A stretch of DNA of 64,000 bases from Arenibacter sp. ARW7G5Y1 (GCF_003201775.1 NZ_QJJZ01000018.1:1-64000), one strand, 5' to 3'; positions 19,105 to 28,931 are shown, counted from the stretch's first letter. Notes: generated from the sequence alone by a model not told the origin. Numbers and translations: made by a program.

Positions 19105-19779
19105 ATGGTAAATAAGCAATTTTCAAAAATAGCAGGATGTCTGATTTTTATTGGTGTAGCAACTGGTGTTTTAAGTATTATTCCTTCTGTTGAAAGTGAA
19201 AAATATCTTGAAATTGTTTATCAAAATAAAACTAAAGTTTTAATTGGAGCACTTTTTCAATTTCTTCTAATTCCCATCTATATAGGTTACTCTTTAATAT
19301 TATATTATCTATTAAGACAGTATAACAGCATTCTTTCGATCGGGTTTATTGGATTTCGATTTATGGCTGGAGTATTTCAGTTAATAGGAATAATATTATT
19401 ACCGACATTTATCCTTTTGAGTGAAAAATACTCGACTGGAATAGATTCCAATTTAATATTTTATGAAACAGCCGGTGAAATATTGAGAATCTCTAGAGAT
19501 TTAATTAATCATTTAGGTGTGATTATAGCCACGGGATTAGGAAATTTACTTTTATACAGTATACTTTATAAAGAAAAAAACATTCCTATCTGGCTATCAA
19601 TATGGGGAATAACAGGAAATGTATTAATAATGTTAGCTGGCATTTTAATTTTATTCCAACTGATTGAAGTCATTTCAACTGAATATGTAATTATAGCAAC
19701 TCCTATTTTATTACAAGAAATAATTTTGGCTATTTGGCTTATAAAAAATGGGTTGAAGCATACAAAAATGTCATATTGA
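19105..19779 (+). CDS. DUF4386 membrane protein
   Basis: A multi-pass inner-membrane protein of 225 residues (ATG at 19105). About six hydrophobic helices are visible, and the pattern SKIAGCLIFIGVATGVL at the N-terminus and LISRDLINHLGV-type central motif fit DUF4386. Function of the family is unknown. It starts 54 bp after the Crp gene and probably shares its transcript. Confidence 0.8.
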   Translation: MVNKQFSKIAGCLIFIGVATGVLSIIPSVESEKYLEIVYQNKTKVLIGALFQFLLIPIYIGYSLILYYLLRQYNSILSIGFIGFRFMAGVFQLIGIILLPTFILLSEKYSTGIDSNLIFYETAGEILRISRDLINHLGVIIATGLGNLLLYSILYKEKNIPIWLSIWGITGNVLIMLAGILILFQLIEVISTEYVIIATPILLQEIILAIWLIKNGLKHTKMSY

Positions 19780-19845
19780 GTTTAGTCTTAATACTAATAA
19801 ATATTTGTTATAAACCTTTAGAGAAGTAATTTAATTCTACATTTT

Positions 19846-20394
19846 ATGAAAAAATCCTTTTTAATTATAGCTATGCTATTTTCAATTCTTGCGGTCAATG
19901 GACAAAATCAAAGCGAAACAGTTTCTAGATTATTCGAAAATAATAACGAACTGAAAATTAATGTCTATTTCACAGGACTTGGATTATTTGAGGGAACTTA
20001 TGAAAGAAATTTAAACAGTAAATCATCATTAGGAATAACTGGATTGTATGCTTTTAGCCAAAAATACGATGAGGATGTAAATTTTCAAATATCTCCTTTT
20101 TATAGGAGATACTTTGGTAGAAAATATGCTTCAGGTTTTTTTACGGAAGGATTTGGAACACTAGGTTCAACTGATGGCAAGCAATTAACTGATATAAATG
20201 GAAACTTAACTTTAAACGAAGGTCCTGATGTTATTGATGTATCCCTCGGTTTAAGTGTTGGATACAAATGGGTTGCCAAAAGCGGAATTACTTTTGAGGC
20301 TTTATTTGGAATGGGAGGAAATTTATTTAATGCTGATAAAACAGACCATAACATTATTAATCGTCGCGCGATAAGTATAGGTTACCGATTTTAG
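19846..20394 (+). CDS. Small outer-membrane beta-barrel protein
   Basis: A 182-residue secreted protein: a clear signal peptide (MKKSFLIIAMLFSILAVNGQ) followed by amphipathic strands ending in Phe, the outer-membrane barrel signature (ISIGYRF). Likely an 8-strand porin-like or DUF3575-type barrel. It is the last of the Crp/DUF4386/barrel trio, 66 bp after DUF4386. No specific role can be given. Confidence 0.8.
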   Translation: MKKSFLIIAMLFSILAVNGQNQSETVSRLFENNNELKINVYFTGLGLFEGTYERNLNSKSSLGITGLYAFSQKYDEDVNFQISPFYRRYFGRKYASGFFTEGFGTLGSTDGKQLTDINGNLTLNEGPDVIDVSLGLSVGYKWVAKSGITFEALFGMGGNLFNADKTDHNIINRRAISIGYRF

Positions 20395-20735
20395 ACTGAG
20401 TAAAAACCTTTTACATCAGCCAGTCCTATTAAAAAAAAACTGGTCCTGTTCCCTAAAAGGTTAATATTTTTTTTACTTTACAACCCCTAAAGTCGATTTA
20501 GATCTGAAGAATTGTTCAGCCTCTGATCCCGTTGCACATACTCGAATACCACAGATAGTATTCGCAATATGCCCTTGAGGTTCCCCGCAACTTCCAATTC
20601 CAGCAATTAATTTTCTTTATTTGCAATTTTACGACATTAGCTGACAAATCAAATGTCATGAATAAATCAGATTATAACCGTTATCCATAATCAATTTAAA
20701 ATTTAATTTTAGGGTTGAATAATAGTATATGTGAT
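20395..20735 (+). repeat. Cassette-spacing repeat, copy 4, in long gap
   Basis: Box 1 spans 20537-20625: CATACTCGAATACCACAGAT, then ATTCGCAATATGCCC, GGTTCCCCGCAACTT and TTTTCTTTA. Within it CGAATAC (20543-20549) and GTATTCG (20558-20564) form a perfect 7-bp hairpin with loop CACAGATA; outside this GTTGC pairs with GCAAC. Box 2 is not recognisable here. An unrelated imperfect repeat of CCTTTTA/CTAAAAGG lies at 20406-20461. Confidence 0.55.
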
Positions 20736-21287
20736 ATGAATAAAATTGCAAAAAAAATAAGCGAAATGCGGAAAAGCAAAAGACTGACTCAGGAAGAATT
20801 AGCTGAACAATCAAATATAAACATAAGAACTATTCAGCGGATTGAAAGTGGTGAAAGTGAACCACGAGGTAAAACTCTAAACCTTATATGCGATGTTTTA
20901 CAGATCGATATTTCGGAATTGATTCCTAATGAGGATTCAATGACAAATAATTTTGGAGCATTAATTATAAATAAATTTTTCCTTTTAGCTTTAAATATGG
21001 TGTTAATGGGAATGATAGGTTATTTAACATTAGATTCAAACGCTAATCTTAACAGCAGATTTGGTGGATTGATGTTAAGTATATTTCTGCCTTACTTTAT
21101 AGTTACTTTGACAAAAAAGATGAATAGTAAAGAGCGCATGTTTAAATTTGGATATATCATCTACTTTGTTTTTATCATAATAAAGCACGGATTCCCAATA
21201 GGATTCGGCACTGGATTGTTTCCTTGTCTTCTGATAAGTCTGTCAGTCTTATATTTTGGGGCGGATTTGATAAAATACTTGGATTAA
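20736..21287 (+). CDS. Membrane-anchored XRE-family regulator
   Basis: A 183-residue protein, started at the ATG at 20736. The first ~65 residues are an XRE helix-turn-helix (ISEMRKSKRLTQEELAEQSN, TIQRIESGESEPRGKTL). The remainder has about four hydrophobic helices, so the DNA-binding head is tethered to the membrane. Such HTH-plus-membrane proteins are known in Bacteroidota, but their signal is unknown. It forms a single-gene unit between repeat copies 4 and 5. Confidence 0.8.
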   Translation: MNKIAKKISEMRKSKRLTQEELAEQSNINIRTIQRIESGESEPRGKTLNLICDVLQIDISELIPNEDSMTNNFGALIINKFFLLALNMVLMGMIGYLTLDSNANLNSRFGGLMLSIFLPYFIVTLTKKMNSKERMFKFGYIIYFVFIIIKHGFPIGFGTGLFPCLLISLSVLYFGADLIKYLD

Positions 21288-21310
21288 AACGTGTTAGTAC
21301 AAACCACCAC

Positions 21311-21475
21311 TTTACGGTTTCCCGCAACTTATTTTGCAAAGAATTATTTTTCTTTAGCTCCATAAAATTAAACTAATCAATGTCATCCAGACCCCACAAA
21401 ATAGGGTAGGGGACAGCAGAGTCATAAACCATCTAATTAATAACTAGCACAACTAAAAAGATTTATTAAATTAGT
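21311..21475 (+). repeat. Cassette-spacing repeat, copy 5
   Basis: Box 1 begins TTTACGGTTTCCCGCAACTT, then TTTTGCAAAGAATTATTTTTCTTTA. Box 2 has AAAATAGGGTAGGGG at ~21397 and AAAAAGATTTATTAAATTAG at 21455-21474. It lies 24 bp after the XRE stop and 106 bp before hsdR, so the restriction operon occupies the same position relative to the repeat as the other cassette genes. Confidence 0.65.
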
Positions 21476-21580
21476 TAATTAATTAAGAGTAAGTGCTGAC
21501 ACTATTAAGTTGTATTTGAATGCTTTGGAATAAAGGAAATAAATTTACCGAAATCCCATAGGTAAGTGAATTAGAATTAG

Positions 21581-23962
21581 ATGAATAAAAAAGACTTATC
21601 AGAATCGGACATTAAAGCAAAGTTTATCACACCTGCGATTCTAAATTCAGGTTGGGATGAGCAAACTCAACTGGGGCGTGAAATATTCTTCACTGACGGT
21701 CGAATTTATGTGAAAGGAAAACTTACCGCTAGAGGAAAGAGAAAGTTTGCCGACTACATCCTTTTTTACAAACCTAATGTTCCAATTGCGATAATTGAAG
21801 CAAAAGACAATAAGCATTCGGTAAGAGGAGGAATTCAACAAGCTCTCGGTTATGGAAATACTTTGGACATTCCTTTTGTCTTCAGCAGTAATGGTGACGG
21901 ATTTTACTTTCACGATAAAACCGTCACAGAAGGAGAAATTGAAAAAGAAATTTCCTTGGAGGAATTTCCAAGTCCGCTAGAATTATGGACCAAATACAAA
22001 AGGTATAAGGGAATTGAATCTCCAGAAATTGAAGAAATAGTTTCGCAAGACTATTTTCAGGATGGTTCAGGGCGTTCCCCGAGATATTACCAACAAAATG
22101 CCGTTAATAGGACCATTGAGGCAGTTGCTAAGAAACAGCAGCGAATCATTTTGGTGATGGCCACTGGAACTGGAAAAACGTATACCGCTTTCCAAATCAT
22201 TTACAGACTTTGGAAAAGTGGAGCAAAAAAAAGGATTTTGTTTTTAGCGGATCGTACAGCTTTAATTGATCAAACCGCCAGAGGTGATTTCAGGCATTTT
22301 AAAGATGCTCTGACTATCATCAAAAAGAAAAAAATTGATACCGCTTACAATGTATATTTAGCTCTTTACCAAGGACTCTCTGACAGCAACGGTGATGATG
22401 CTTACAAACAGTTCAGTCGCGAATTTTTCGACCTGGTAATTATTGACGAGTGCCATAGAGGCAGCGCAAAGGACGATAGTAAGTGGCGGGAAATATTGGA
22501 ATACTTCAATACGGCAACCCATATAGGACTTACAGCAACACCAAAGGAAACAACTGAGGTTTCAAATACCGAATATTTTGGGGAACCCATTTATACCTAC
22601 TCACTTAAGCAAGGAATTGATGATGGTTTCCTAGCTCCTTACAAAGTAGTTAAGGTAACATTGGATATTGATGCGGAAGGTTGGAGACCACCAAGTGGTT
22701 TTTTGGACAAGGACGGAAACCCTGTTGAAGATCGGATTTATAACCGAACAGATTTTGACAAAAACATTGTTGTCGAGGAACGCAGAAAAATTGTAGCAGC
22801 AAAAATCACAGAGTTTTTAAAAGGATATGACCGATTTGCGAAAACTATTGTTTTCTGCATAGACATTGAACATGCCGAAGGCATGCGTAGCGCATTGGCC
22901 AATGCCAATGCTGATTTATTTGCTGAAAACAGCAAATACATCATGCAAATTACGGGCGACAATGAGGAAGGGAAACGGGAGTTGGACAACTTTATCAATC
23001 CAACTGAAACCTATCCCGTTATTGCCACTACGTCAAAGTTAATGACCACAGGTGTTGATGCCCAAACTTGTAAATTGATCGTGTTGGACAGTAACATTGG
23101 TTCAATGACAGAGTTTAAACAGATCATTGGTAGGGGCACAAGAATCAATGAGGAATATGGCAAGACCTATTTTACCATTATGGATTTCAGAAACGTCACC
23201 AATCTTTTTGCCGACCCTGATTTTGATGGGGATCCGGTAATGATAAAAGATGTTGGAGAGGATGAAGACCTTTCAGGAACCGAAGAAGAAACTACCGAAA
23301 CACCAATTATCGATGTCGACGGCGAGGAAGTAGATTTCCCTGAACGTCCTGAATACCCGGAAATTACTGGCGGTGGTGAAATTGTTGAGGGACCCAGAGC
23401 AAAAATAAGGGTAGATGGTGTGCGAGTAAAAATCGTAAACGAAAGAGTTCAGTATTTGGGTACAGATGGTAAGATTATTACGGAATCGTTAAGGGATTAC
23501 ACCAAAAATAGCGTAACCAAGCACTATAAAACCTTGGATGAATTCTTAAACTCTTGGAACAATGCCGAGAAGAAAAAGGCGATTGTCAATGAACTGGAAG
23601 AGCAGGGTGTTTTCTTCGATGCCTTACAAGATGAAGTCGGAGCGGCCTTTGACCCTTTCGATTTAATTTGTCATGTGGCGTTTGAATCAAAACCGCTCAC
23701 AAGAAAAGAAAGAGCGGACAACGTAAAAAAGCGTAACTATTTTACCAAATATGGCGAGCAAGCTCAAAAGGTTTTGCAAAGTCTTTTGGATAAATATGCC
23801 CAAGACGGCTTAATAACCATTGAAAGTACTGAGGTTTTGAAACTTGACCCATTGAATAAATTGGGAACACCTATGGAACTTGTAAATGCCTTTGGGGGCA
23901 AACCACAATACATAAAAGCAATAAAAGAATTGGAAAAAGAACTGTATAAAACAGGAGCATAA
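21581..23962 (+). CDS. hsdR: Type I restriction endonuclease/translocase subunit HsdR
   Basis: The motor and nuclease subunit (793 residues). The N-terminal nuclease domain shows the PD-(D/E)xK pattern ending IAIIEAKD near residue 73. The DEAD-like helicase has Walker A MATGTGKT near 193-200, DECHRG near 291 and GLTATPKE near 313. A second RecA domain ends with QIIGRGTR, followed by an EcoEI-type C-terminal domain. It is the first gene of the operon and its stop overlaps the rhuM start. Putting hsdR first differs from the classic R, M, S layout only in the rhuM insertion. Confidence 0.95.
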   Translation: MNKKDLSESDIKAKFITPAILNSGWDEQTQLGREIFFTDGRIYVKGKLTARGKRKFADYILFYKPNVPIAIIEAKDNKHSVRGGIQQALGYGNTLDIPFVFSSNGDGFYFHDKTVTEGEIEKEISLEEFPSPLELWTKYKRYKGIESPEIEEIVSQDYFQDGSGRSPRYYQQNAVNRTIEAVAKKQQRIILVMATGTGKTYTAFQIIYRLWKSGAKKRILFLADRTALIDQTARGDFRHFKDALTIIKKKKIDTAYNVYLALYQGLSDSNGDDAYKQFSREFFDLVIIDECHRGSAKDDSKWREILEYFNTATHIGLTATPKETTEVSNTEYFGEPIYTYSLKQGIDDGFLAPYKVVKVTLDIDAEGWRPPSGFLDKDGNPVEDRIYNRTDFDKNIVVEERRKIVAAKITEFLKGYDRFAKTIVFCIDIEHAEGMRSALANANADLFAENSKYIMQITGDNEEGKRELDNFINPTETYPVIATTSKLMTTGVDAQTCKLIVLDSNIGSMTEFKQIIGRGTRINEEYGKTYFTIMDFRNVTNLFADPDFDGDPVMIKDVGEDEDLSGTEEETTETPIIDVDGEEVDFPERPEYPEITGGGEIVEGPRAKIRVDGVRVKIVNERVQYLGTDGKIITESLRDYTKNSVTKHYKTLDEFLNSWNNAEKKKAIVNELEEQGVFFDALQDEVGAAFDPFDLICHVAFESKPLTRKERADNVKKRNYFTKYGEQAQKVLQSLLDKYAQDGLITIESTEVLKLDPLNKLGTPMELVNAFGGKPQYIKAIKELEKELYKTGA

Positions 23963-24951
23963 TGGACGGCAATTCTCAATTCCTCATTTATCAAACCGAA
24001 GATGGCCTGACCAAAATCCAGACCCGATTAGAAAACGAAACAGTTTGGTTAACTATCGAGCAGATGGCGGAGCTTTTTCAAAAAGGAAAATCAACCGTTA
24101 ATGAGCATATTCTTAATATTTACAAAGAAGGGGAACTGGATCAAGAGACTTCTATGAGAAAAATCGGGATTTCCGATTTTTCTACCAAACCTACTAATTT
24201 TTACAATCTGGACGTCATTATTTCAGTGGGCTACAGAGTAAAAAGCATTCAAGGGACCAAGTTCAGACAATGGGCAACAGCTCGCTTGCGTGAATACATC
24301 GTAAAAGGCTTTACCATGAACGATGAGCTGCTCAAAGAAGCAGGCGGCGGTAATTACTTTGATGAGTTATTGTCACGTATCAGGGATATACGCTCGTCCG
24401 AGAAAGTCTTTTGGCGAAAGGTGTTGGATATTTATGCTACGAGTATCGACTATGACCCTAAAGCGGATCTATCTCAAACATTTTTCAAAACAGTACAAAA
24501 CAAAATGCATTGGGCAGCTCACGGTCAAACGGCTGCAGAGGTGATTTACCTACGAATAGATGCTTCAAAACCAAATCTTGGACTCACTAATTTCAAAGGT
24601 GAAAAACCAACAAAGAAAGAAACAGAGGTAGCCAAAAATTACTTGGATGAAAAAGAGTTGGATGTACTTAACCGAATGGTAACGGCATATTTGGAATTAG
24701 CAGAACTCCAAGCTCTGAATCGCAAGCCTATGTACATGAAAGATTGGGCTAGCAGACTGGATGATTTTTTAACCATGACAGGAAGCGAAATCTTAACTAA
24801 TGCAGGTAAAATAAGTCACAAAAAAGCTCTGAAAAAAGCTCATGAAGAATATGAGAATTATAAAGAGAAGATGAAAAACGATCTTTCTAAAGTTGAGAAA
24901 GACTTCATTAAACAAATAGATTTGACCAGTAAAAAATTAAAAGGTAAATAA
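23962..24951 (+). CDS. rhuM: RhuM-family protein within the hsd operon
   Basis: A 329-residue RhuM/Fic-like-associated protein. The N-terminal half has the signature WLTIEQMAELFQKGKSTVNEHI, ISVGYRVKS and FRQWATARLREYIVKGF; the C-terminal part from about 290 is a lysine-rich coiled coil. RhuM was first named as a Salmonella virulence-linked gene, and relatives are often found inserted in type I restriction loci. The biochemical role is unknown. It overlaps the hsdR stop and abuts hsdM, so it is translated as part of the same operon. Confidence 0.9.
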   Translation: MDGNSQFLIYQTEDGLTKIQTRLENETVWLTIEQMAELFQKGKSTVNEHILNIYKEGELDQETSMRKIGISDFSTKPTNFYNLDVIISVGYRVKSIQGTKFRQWATARLREYIVKGFTMNDELLKEAGGGNYFDELLSRIRDIRSSEKVFWRKVLDIYATSIDYDPKADLSQTFFKTVQNKMHWAAHGQTAAEVIYLRIDASKPNLGLTNFKGEKPTKKETEVAKNYLDEKELDVLNRMVTAYLELAELQALNRKPMYMKDWASRLDDFLTMTGSEILTNAGKISHKKALKKAHEEYENYKEKMKNDLSKVEKDFIKQIDLTSKKLKGK

Positions 24952-26376
24952 ATGGCAAACGTAGGCGCTGTAATAAACAGTATCAGGAACATAATGAGGC
25001 AGGACAGAGGTATCTCTGGGGATGCGCAAAGATTGGAACAACTCGGATGGATGTTGTTTCTCAAAATAATAGACGACAAGGACCAGGAACTGGAAATTAC
25101 CAAAGACGATTATGTATCCGTAATCCCTGAGAAATTTCAATGGCGGACTTGGGCAACAAATGCCGAAGGAATTACCGGTGATGAACTTTTGGAGTTTATT
25201 GATAGCAATGCACAGGACAACAAAGGTTTGTTTGCCTCACTGCGAGAACTGACAAGCATTGCCAATCCAAAAAGAGCCGCCATAGTTAAAGAGGTATTTG
25301 AAGGCTCCAACAACTACATGAAATCCGGGTATGAAATGCGTAAAGTCATTAATAAACTTAATGAAGTTGACTTTAACAATTCGGAAGACAAACACATATT
25401 TGGTGACATATACGAAAGTATTTTGGTAGAACTGCGTGACGCAGGAAATAAAGGCGAATATTATACGCCAAGAGCTGTAACCCAGTTAATGACCCAAATG
25501 ATCGACCCTAAATTGGGTGAAAAGGTGTTGGATCCTGCTGCGGGTACCGGTGGTTTCTTAACGGCTGCCATAGACCATGTACGGGAAAATTATGTGCATA
25601 CCGTAGAAGACGAACACCAATTGCAAAAAAGCATTACTGGTTGGGAATTTAAGCCCGTTGCCTATGTTCTGGGCTTGACCAATTTAATTCTGCACGAAAT
25701 GGATATTCCGGACTATCATTATATGGATAGTCTAAAAAAGGAATACAACAGCATTGGAGCAAAAGATAAAGTGGACGTTATACTGGCAAATCCGCCTTTT
25801 GGAGCCAGTATTGCCGATGGTGTGGAAACCAACTTTCCGGCCACCTACCGTTGTAAGGAATCTGCCGATTTATTTGTGATTTTAATGTTGCAACTCTTAA
25901 AACCCAAAGGTCGAAGTGCAATAGTTCTTCCTGACAATTCAATTACTGGTGATGGTGTTAAATATAGAATAAGAAAAAAATTAATGTCTGATTGCAATCT
26001 TCATACTATAATAAGACTCCCACAGTCAACATTTTTTCCGGCTACAGTTGGTACTAATCTATTGTTTTTTGAAAAGGGAACACCAACAAAGGGCATTTGG
26101 TATTATAAACATGAACTACCATTTGGACAAAAGAGCTACTCTAAGAAAAAGCCTATTCTTTTTGAAGAATTCCAACCCATTATAGATTGGTGGAATAAAA
26201 GAGAAGAAAACGAACAAGCCTGGAAAGTTAGTATTGACGAGTTAGATTTATTGAATTTAGATATTAAAAATCCAAACAGACAGAAAACTGAATTAATGTA
26301 CGATCGCTCAGAAATTCTAAATGAATTAAAGACATCTCAGATTAGGATTAATGAACTTTTAAATGAATTAAAATAA
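24952..26376 (+). CDS. hsdM: Type I DNA adenine methyltransferase subunit HsdM
   Basis: The modification subunit (474 residues), an N6-adenine methyltransferase. It has an N-terminal helical HsdM domain (about 1-135), the AdoMet motif DPAAGTGGFL at about 194-203, and the catalytic NPPFG motif at about 280-284. It starts directly after the rhuM stop, and its stop codon overlaps the hsdS start. Confidence 0.95.
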   Translation: MANVGAVINSIRNIMRQDRGISGDAQRLEQLGWMLFLKIIDDKDQELEITKDDYVSVIPEKFQWRTWATNAEGITGDELLEFIDSNAQDNKGLFASLRELTSIANPKRAAIVKEVFEGSNNYMKSGYEMRKVINKLNEVDFNNSEDKHIFGDIYESILVELRDAGNKGEYYTPRAVTQLMTQMIDPKLGEKVLDPAAGTGGFLTAAIDHVRENYVHTVEDEHQLQKSITGWEFKPVAYVLGLTNLILHEMDIPDYHYMDSLKKEYNSIGAKDKVDVILANPPFGASIADGVETNFPATYRCKESADLFVILMLQLLKPKGRSAIVLPDNSITGDGVKYRIRKKLMSDCNLHTIIRLPQSTFFPATVGTNLLFFEKGTPTKGIWYYKHELPFGQKSYSKKKPILFEEFQPIIDWWNKREENEQAWKVSIDELDLLNLDIKNPNRQKTELMYDRSEILNELKTSQIRINELLNELK

Positions 26377-27116
26377 TGTCTTTAAGCTTTAAATATATCC
26401 CTTTATCTTTTCAAACTGACCAAGAAGAGATAAAACAGCTAATAATCAACACACTTATTCTAAAGTACTTTTATGTAACATATGGTAAGTTAGAACCTTT
26501 AGATAAGCTTATTGAAGGCACACAGTATGGCTACAATGCTTCTGCACAAGACGAAGGAAGAAACAAATTTCTTAGAATTAGTGACATTAAGAATGGAAAC
26601 GTTAATTGGAATAAGGTGCCTTATTGTAATTGTGAAGATGAGAAAACGTATTTACTAAAATCTAATGACATTTTAATTGCTCGAACTGGCGGCACGACAG
26701 GTAAAAGCTTTATGATTTCAGAACCACCAAAACTTTCTATTTATGCGGGCTATTTGATTCGTATTCGAGCCAATGAAAACAACAATCCTAATTATATCAA
26801 ACTATTCTTAAATAGCTATGCATATTGGTCTCAAATTGTCTCTCTGAATGAAGATAATTTTAGACCGAGAGTAAATGCAAATTCATTAAAATCCTTATTA
26901 GTTCCAATTTGTTCATCTCAGAATCAACTTGATGCAATCAAAATAGCAGGTGGTGAATGTATAGAAGGTTATGATAAATTATATAAGGAGATTATACAAA
27001 TGGAAAAATGTAATGATTTAGAATATGAATATCAAAAAGCTGTTCTCCAAGTTCAAAAATTAAAAGAAGCAATGATACTTAATGCTTTTATGGATAAATC
27101 AGATGATGAAGTATGA
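26376..27116 (+). CDS. hsdS: Half-size specificity subunit HsdS
   Basis: The DNA-recognition subunit, but only 246 residues against the usual 400-450. It contains one target-recognition domain (about 35-185, with NKFLRISDIKNGNV, LKSNDILIARTGGTTGK and NEDNFRPRVNANSLKSL) and one C-terminal coiled-coil spacer (QKAVLQVQKLKEAMILNA). Half subunits of this kind can act as homodimers recognising palindromic bipartite sites. Its stop overlaps the start of the ATPase gene by four bases. There is no second domain or remnant downstream. Confidence 0.88.
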   Translation: MSLSFKYIPLSFQTDQEEIKQLIINTLILKYFYVTYGKLEPLDKLIEGTQYGYNASAQDEGRNKFLRISDIKNGNVNWNKVPYCNCEDEKTYLLKSNDILIARTGGTTGKSFMISEPPKLSIYAGYLIRIRANENNNPNYIKLFLNSYAYWSQIVSLNEDNFRPRVNANSLKSLLVPICSSQNQLDAIKIAGGECIEGYDKLYKEIIQMEKCNDLEYEYQKAVLQVQKLKEAMILNAFMDKSDDEV

Positions 27117-28726
27117 AAATAAAAAGTATACAACTCAAAAACGGATACAAACGTTTTTTTGACTTAACAATTGATTTGGGTGAGAATCCGAAAAGAATTA
27201 TTGCATTAGTCGGTCCTAATGGCTGTGGAAAAAGTAGTGTCTTTGATGGTATGCTTTTTCTAAGTAATGCATATGGTATGAATATAGGTAACAAGGGTTC
27301 TAAAAATCATACCTATCATTCAATGAATCAAACACCAAATTTTAGCTCTAATAATATAATTATTGAATTTACAGATGGAAACTACTATACTGTAAAAGAA
27401 AAAAAAGAGGCGTTAGGGAAAGGAAAAACGATATTTTCTCTAAGAAGCCCATATAGATATAATAGCAACCTCAAGGTTACACAGTCAAGAGCTACTAGTG
27501 AAATAAGACTCAATGGATATGGTGCATCATCATCATCTGACCTTGATGACAAGATGGAAGAAAACTATAGGCGACTAAATATAAAATATAACGATTTTTT
27601 AAATAAACAAGACTGTAAGCCAAGTGAAGCAAAAGCTAAAATTATTGGAGATTTAAATAGTGCTTTAGTTAATTGTTTAGATCTTGAAATAAGTAGCATT
27701 GGAAATATTGAAGCAAATCAAGGAACTCTATATTTCAAAAAGAATGACCATCCCTCAGAATTTGAATTTAATGTATTGTCTTCTGGAGAAAAAGAGGTTG
27801 TAGATATACTTTTAGACCTTTATTTAAGACAAAAAGAATATGATGATTCAATTTTTATTATTGATGAGCCTGAATTACACATCAATACAGCAATCCAAAG
27901 AAAATTACTAATTGAAATCAATAAGCTCATTGGTGATAATTGTCAAATTTGGATTGCAACGCATAGTATTGGATTTTTAAGAGCATTACAAGGTGATTTA
28001 AAGAGTCAATGTGAAATAATTCAATTTGAATCGGAAAAAAAATGGGCATCCGAGATTCAAATTTTAAAACCTATTAAAAAATCTATTACAAATTGGAAAA
28101 ACATATTTGAAACAGCTCTGGATGATTTAACAGGTTTAGTTAGCCCAAAAAGACTGATTTACTGTGAAGGCAAAGATGCTCCTGGAGCAAACGGCTTAGA
28201 AAAAGGGTTTGATGCCAAAGTTTTTAACAATATTTTTGGAGAGAAATATCACGATACTTTATTTATTTCAAGTGGAGGTAACACAGAACTTGACCAACGT
28301 AGTCAAGTAGCATTAGCTTTATTAACTAAAGTCTTTTCAGAAATTGAAATTCTTGTTTTAAAAGATAGAGATATGGCTTCAGGAAAATCTACTGGAGAAA
28401 AAGAACGACTATTATATCTCAAGACTAATCCAGACAACCATAGAGTTCTAAATAGATGGGAAATAGAGAATTATCTTTATGATAAAGAAGTGTTGAAAAA
28501 ATACTGTGCTGAAAATGGACTAGACTTTGATGAAGAAACTTATAACAAAACTGTAACAGATATTAACAATCAAAACCTTAAGGACGTAACTGGAAGGGTT
28601 AAGAATATATGTAATATTGTTGGCAGTATTAACCCAGAAAAATTTAAGCTTTCTTTATCTGAATTAATTACTGAAGATATGATTGTATTTCAGGAATTCG
28701 AAAAGGTTATTTTTAATCGAGAATAA
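27113..28726 (+). CDS. OLD-like AAA ATPase with TOPRIM/DUF4435-type nuclease region
   Basis: A 537-residue protein. The ABC/AAA head has Walker A VGPNGCGKSS (about 33-42), a signature-like LSSGEKEVVDILL and Walker B FIIDEPELH (about 249-257), then WIATHS. The C-terminal region (about 340-480) has RLIYCEGKDA, LFISSGGNTE and ILVLKDRDM, an OLD/TOPRIM or DUF4435-like acidic pattern that could bind metal for nuclease action. It overlaps hsdS by four bases. OLD-family and related ATPases are frequent anti-phage effectors, so this may be a second defence line triggered with the restriction system (inference). Confidence 0.85.
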   Translation: MKIKSIQLKNGYKRFFDLTIDLGENPKRIIALVGPNGCGKSSVFDGMLFLSNAYGMNIGNKGSKNHTYHSMNQTPNFSSNNIIIEFTDGNYYTVKEKKEALGKGKTIFSLRSPYRYNSNLKVTQSRATSEIRLNGYGASSSSDLDDKMEENYRRLNIKYNDFLNKQDCKPSEAKAKIIGDLNSALVNCLDLEISSIGNIEANQGTLYFKKNDHPSEFEFNVLSSGEKEVVDILLDLYLRQKEYDDSIFIIDEPELHINTAIQRKLLIEINKLIGDNCQIWIATHSIGFLRALQGDLKSQCEIIQFESEKKWASEIQILKPIKKSITNWKNIFETALDDLTGLVSPKRLIYCEGKDAPGANGLEKGFDAKVFNNIFGEKYHDTLFISSGGNTELDQRSQVALALLTKVFSEIEILVLKDRDMASGKSTGEKERLLYLKTNPDNHRVLNRWEIENYLYDKEVLKKYCAENGLDFDEETYNKTVTDINNQNLKDVTGRVKNICNIVGSINPEKFKLSLSELITEDMIVFQEFEKVIFNRE

Positions 28727-28931
28727 AAGCCAGTACCTAATAACTAAGCGTTTCATTTGGTCGGTTCGGCCAAACGAAGTCCATGCTTGGATACTTCGGT
28801 TCGTTTTGTGCCACTTTGAAAGATCAAGTAGCAATTTACCTATGGCTAAAAAAAAAGCCACTCAAGTACCAGCATATGTACAGACATAGAAAACTCAAAA
28901 TATAGTTTTGCAGTCAATAAAATAGAAAAGG

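Noticed and set aside
20537-20625. Integron attC-type boxes in the cassette repeats
   Set aside because: The repeat has GTTGC...GCAAC at its ends, which is the opposite order from RYYYAAC...GTTRRRY, so it is not an attC site as defined for integrons.
28842-28889. 15-codon frame MAKKKATQVPAYVQT after the OLD-like gene
   Set aside because: Too short and with no ribosome-binding or neighbour support; a chance start is as likely.
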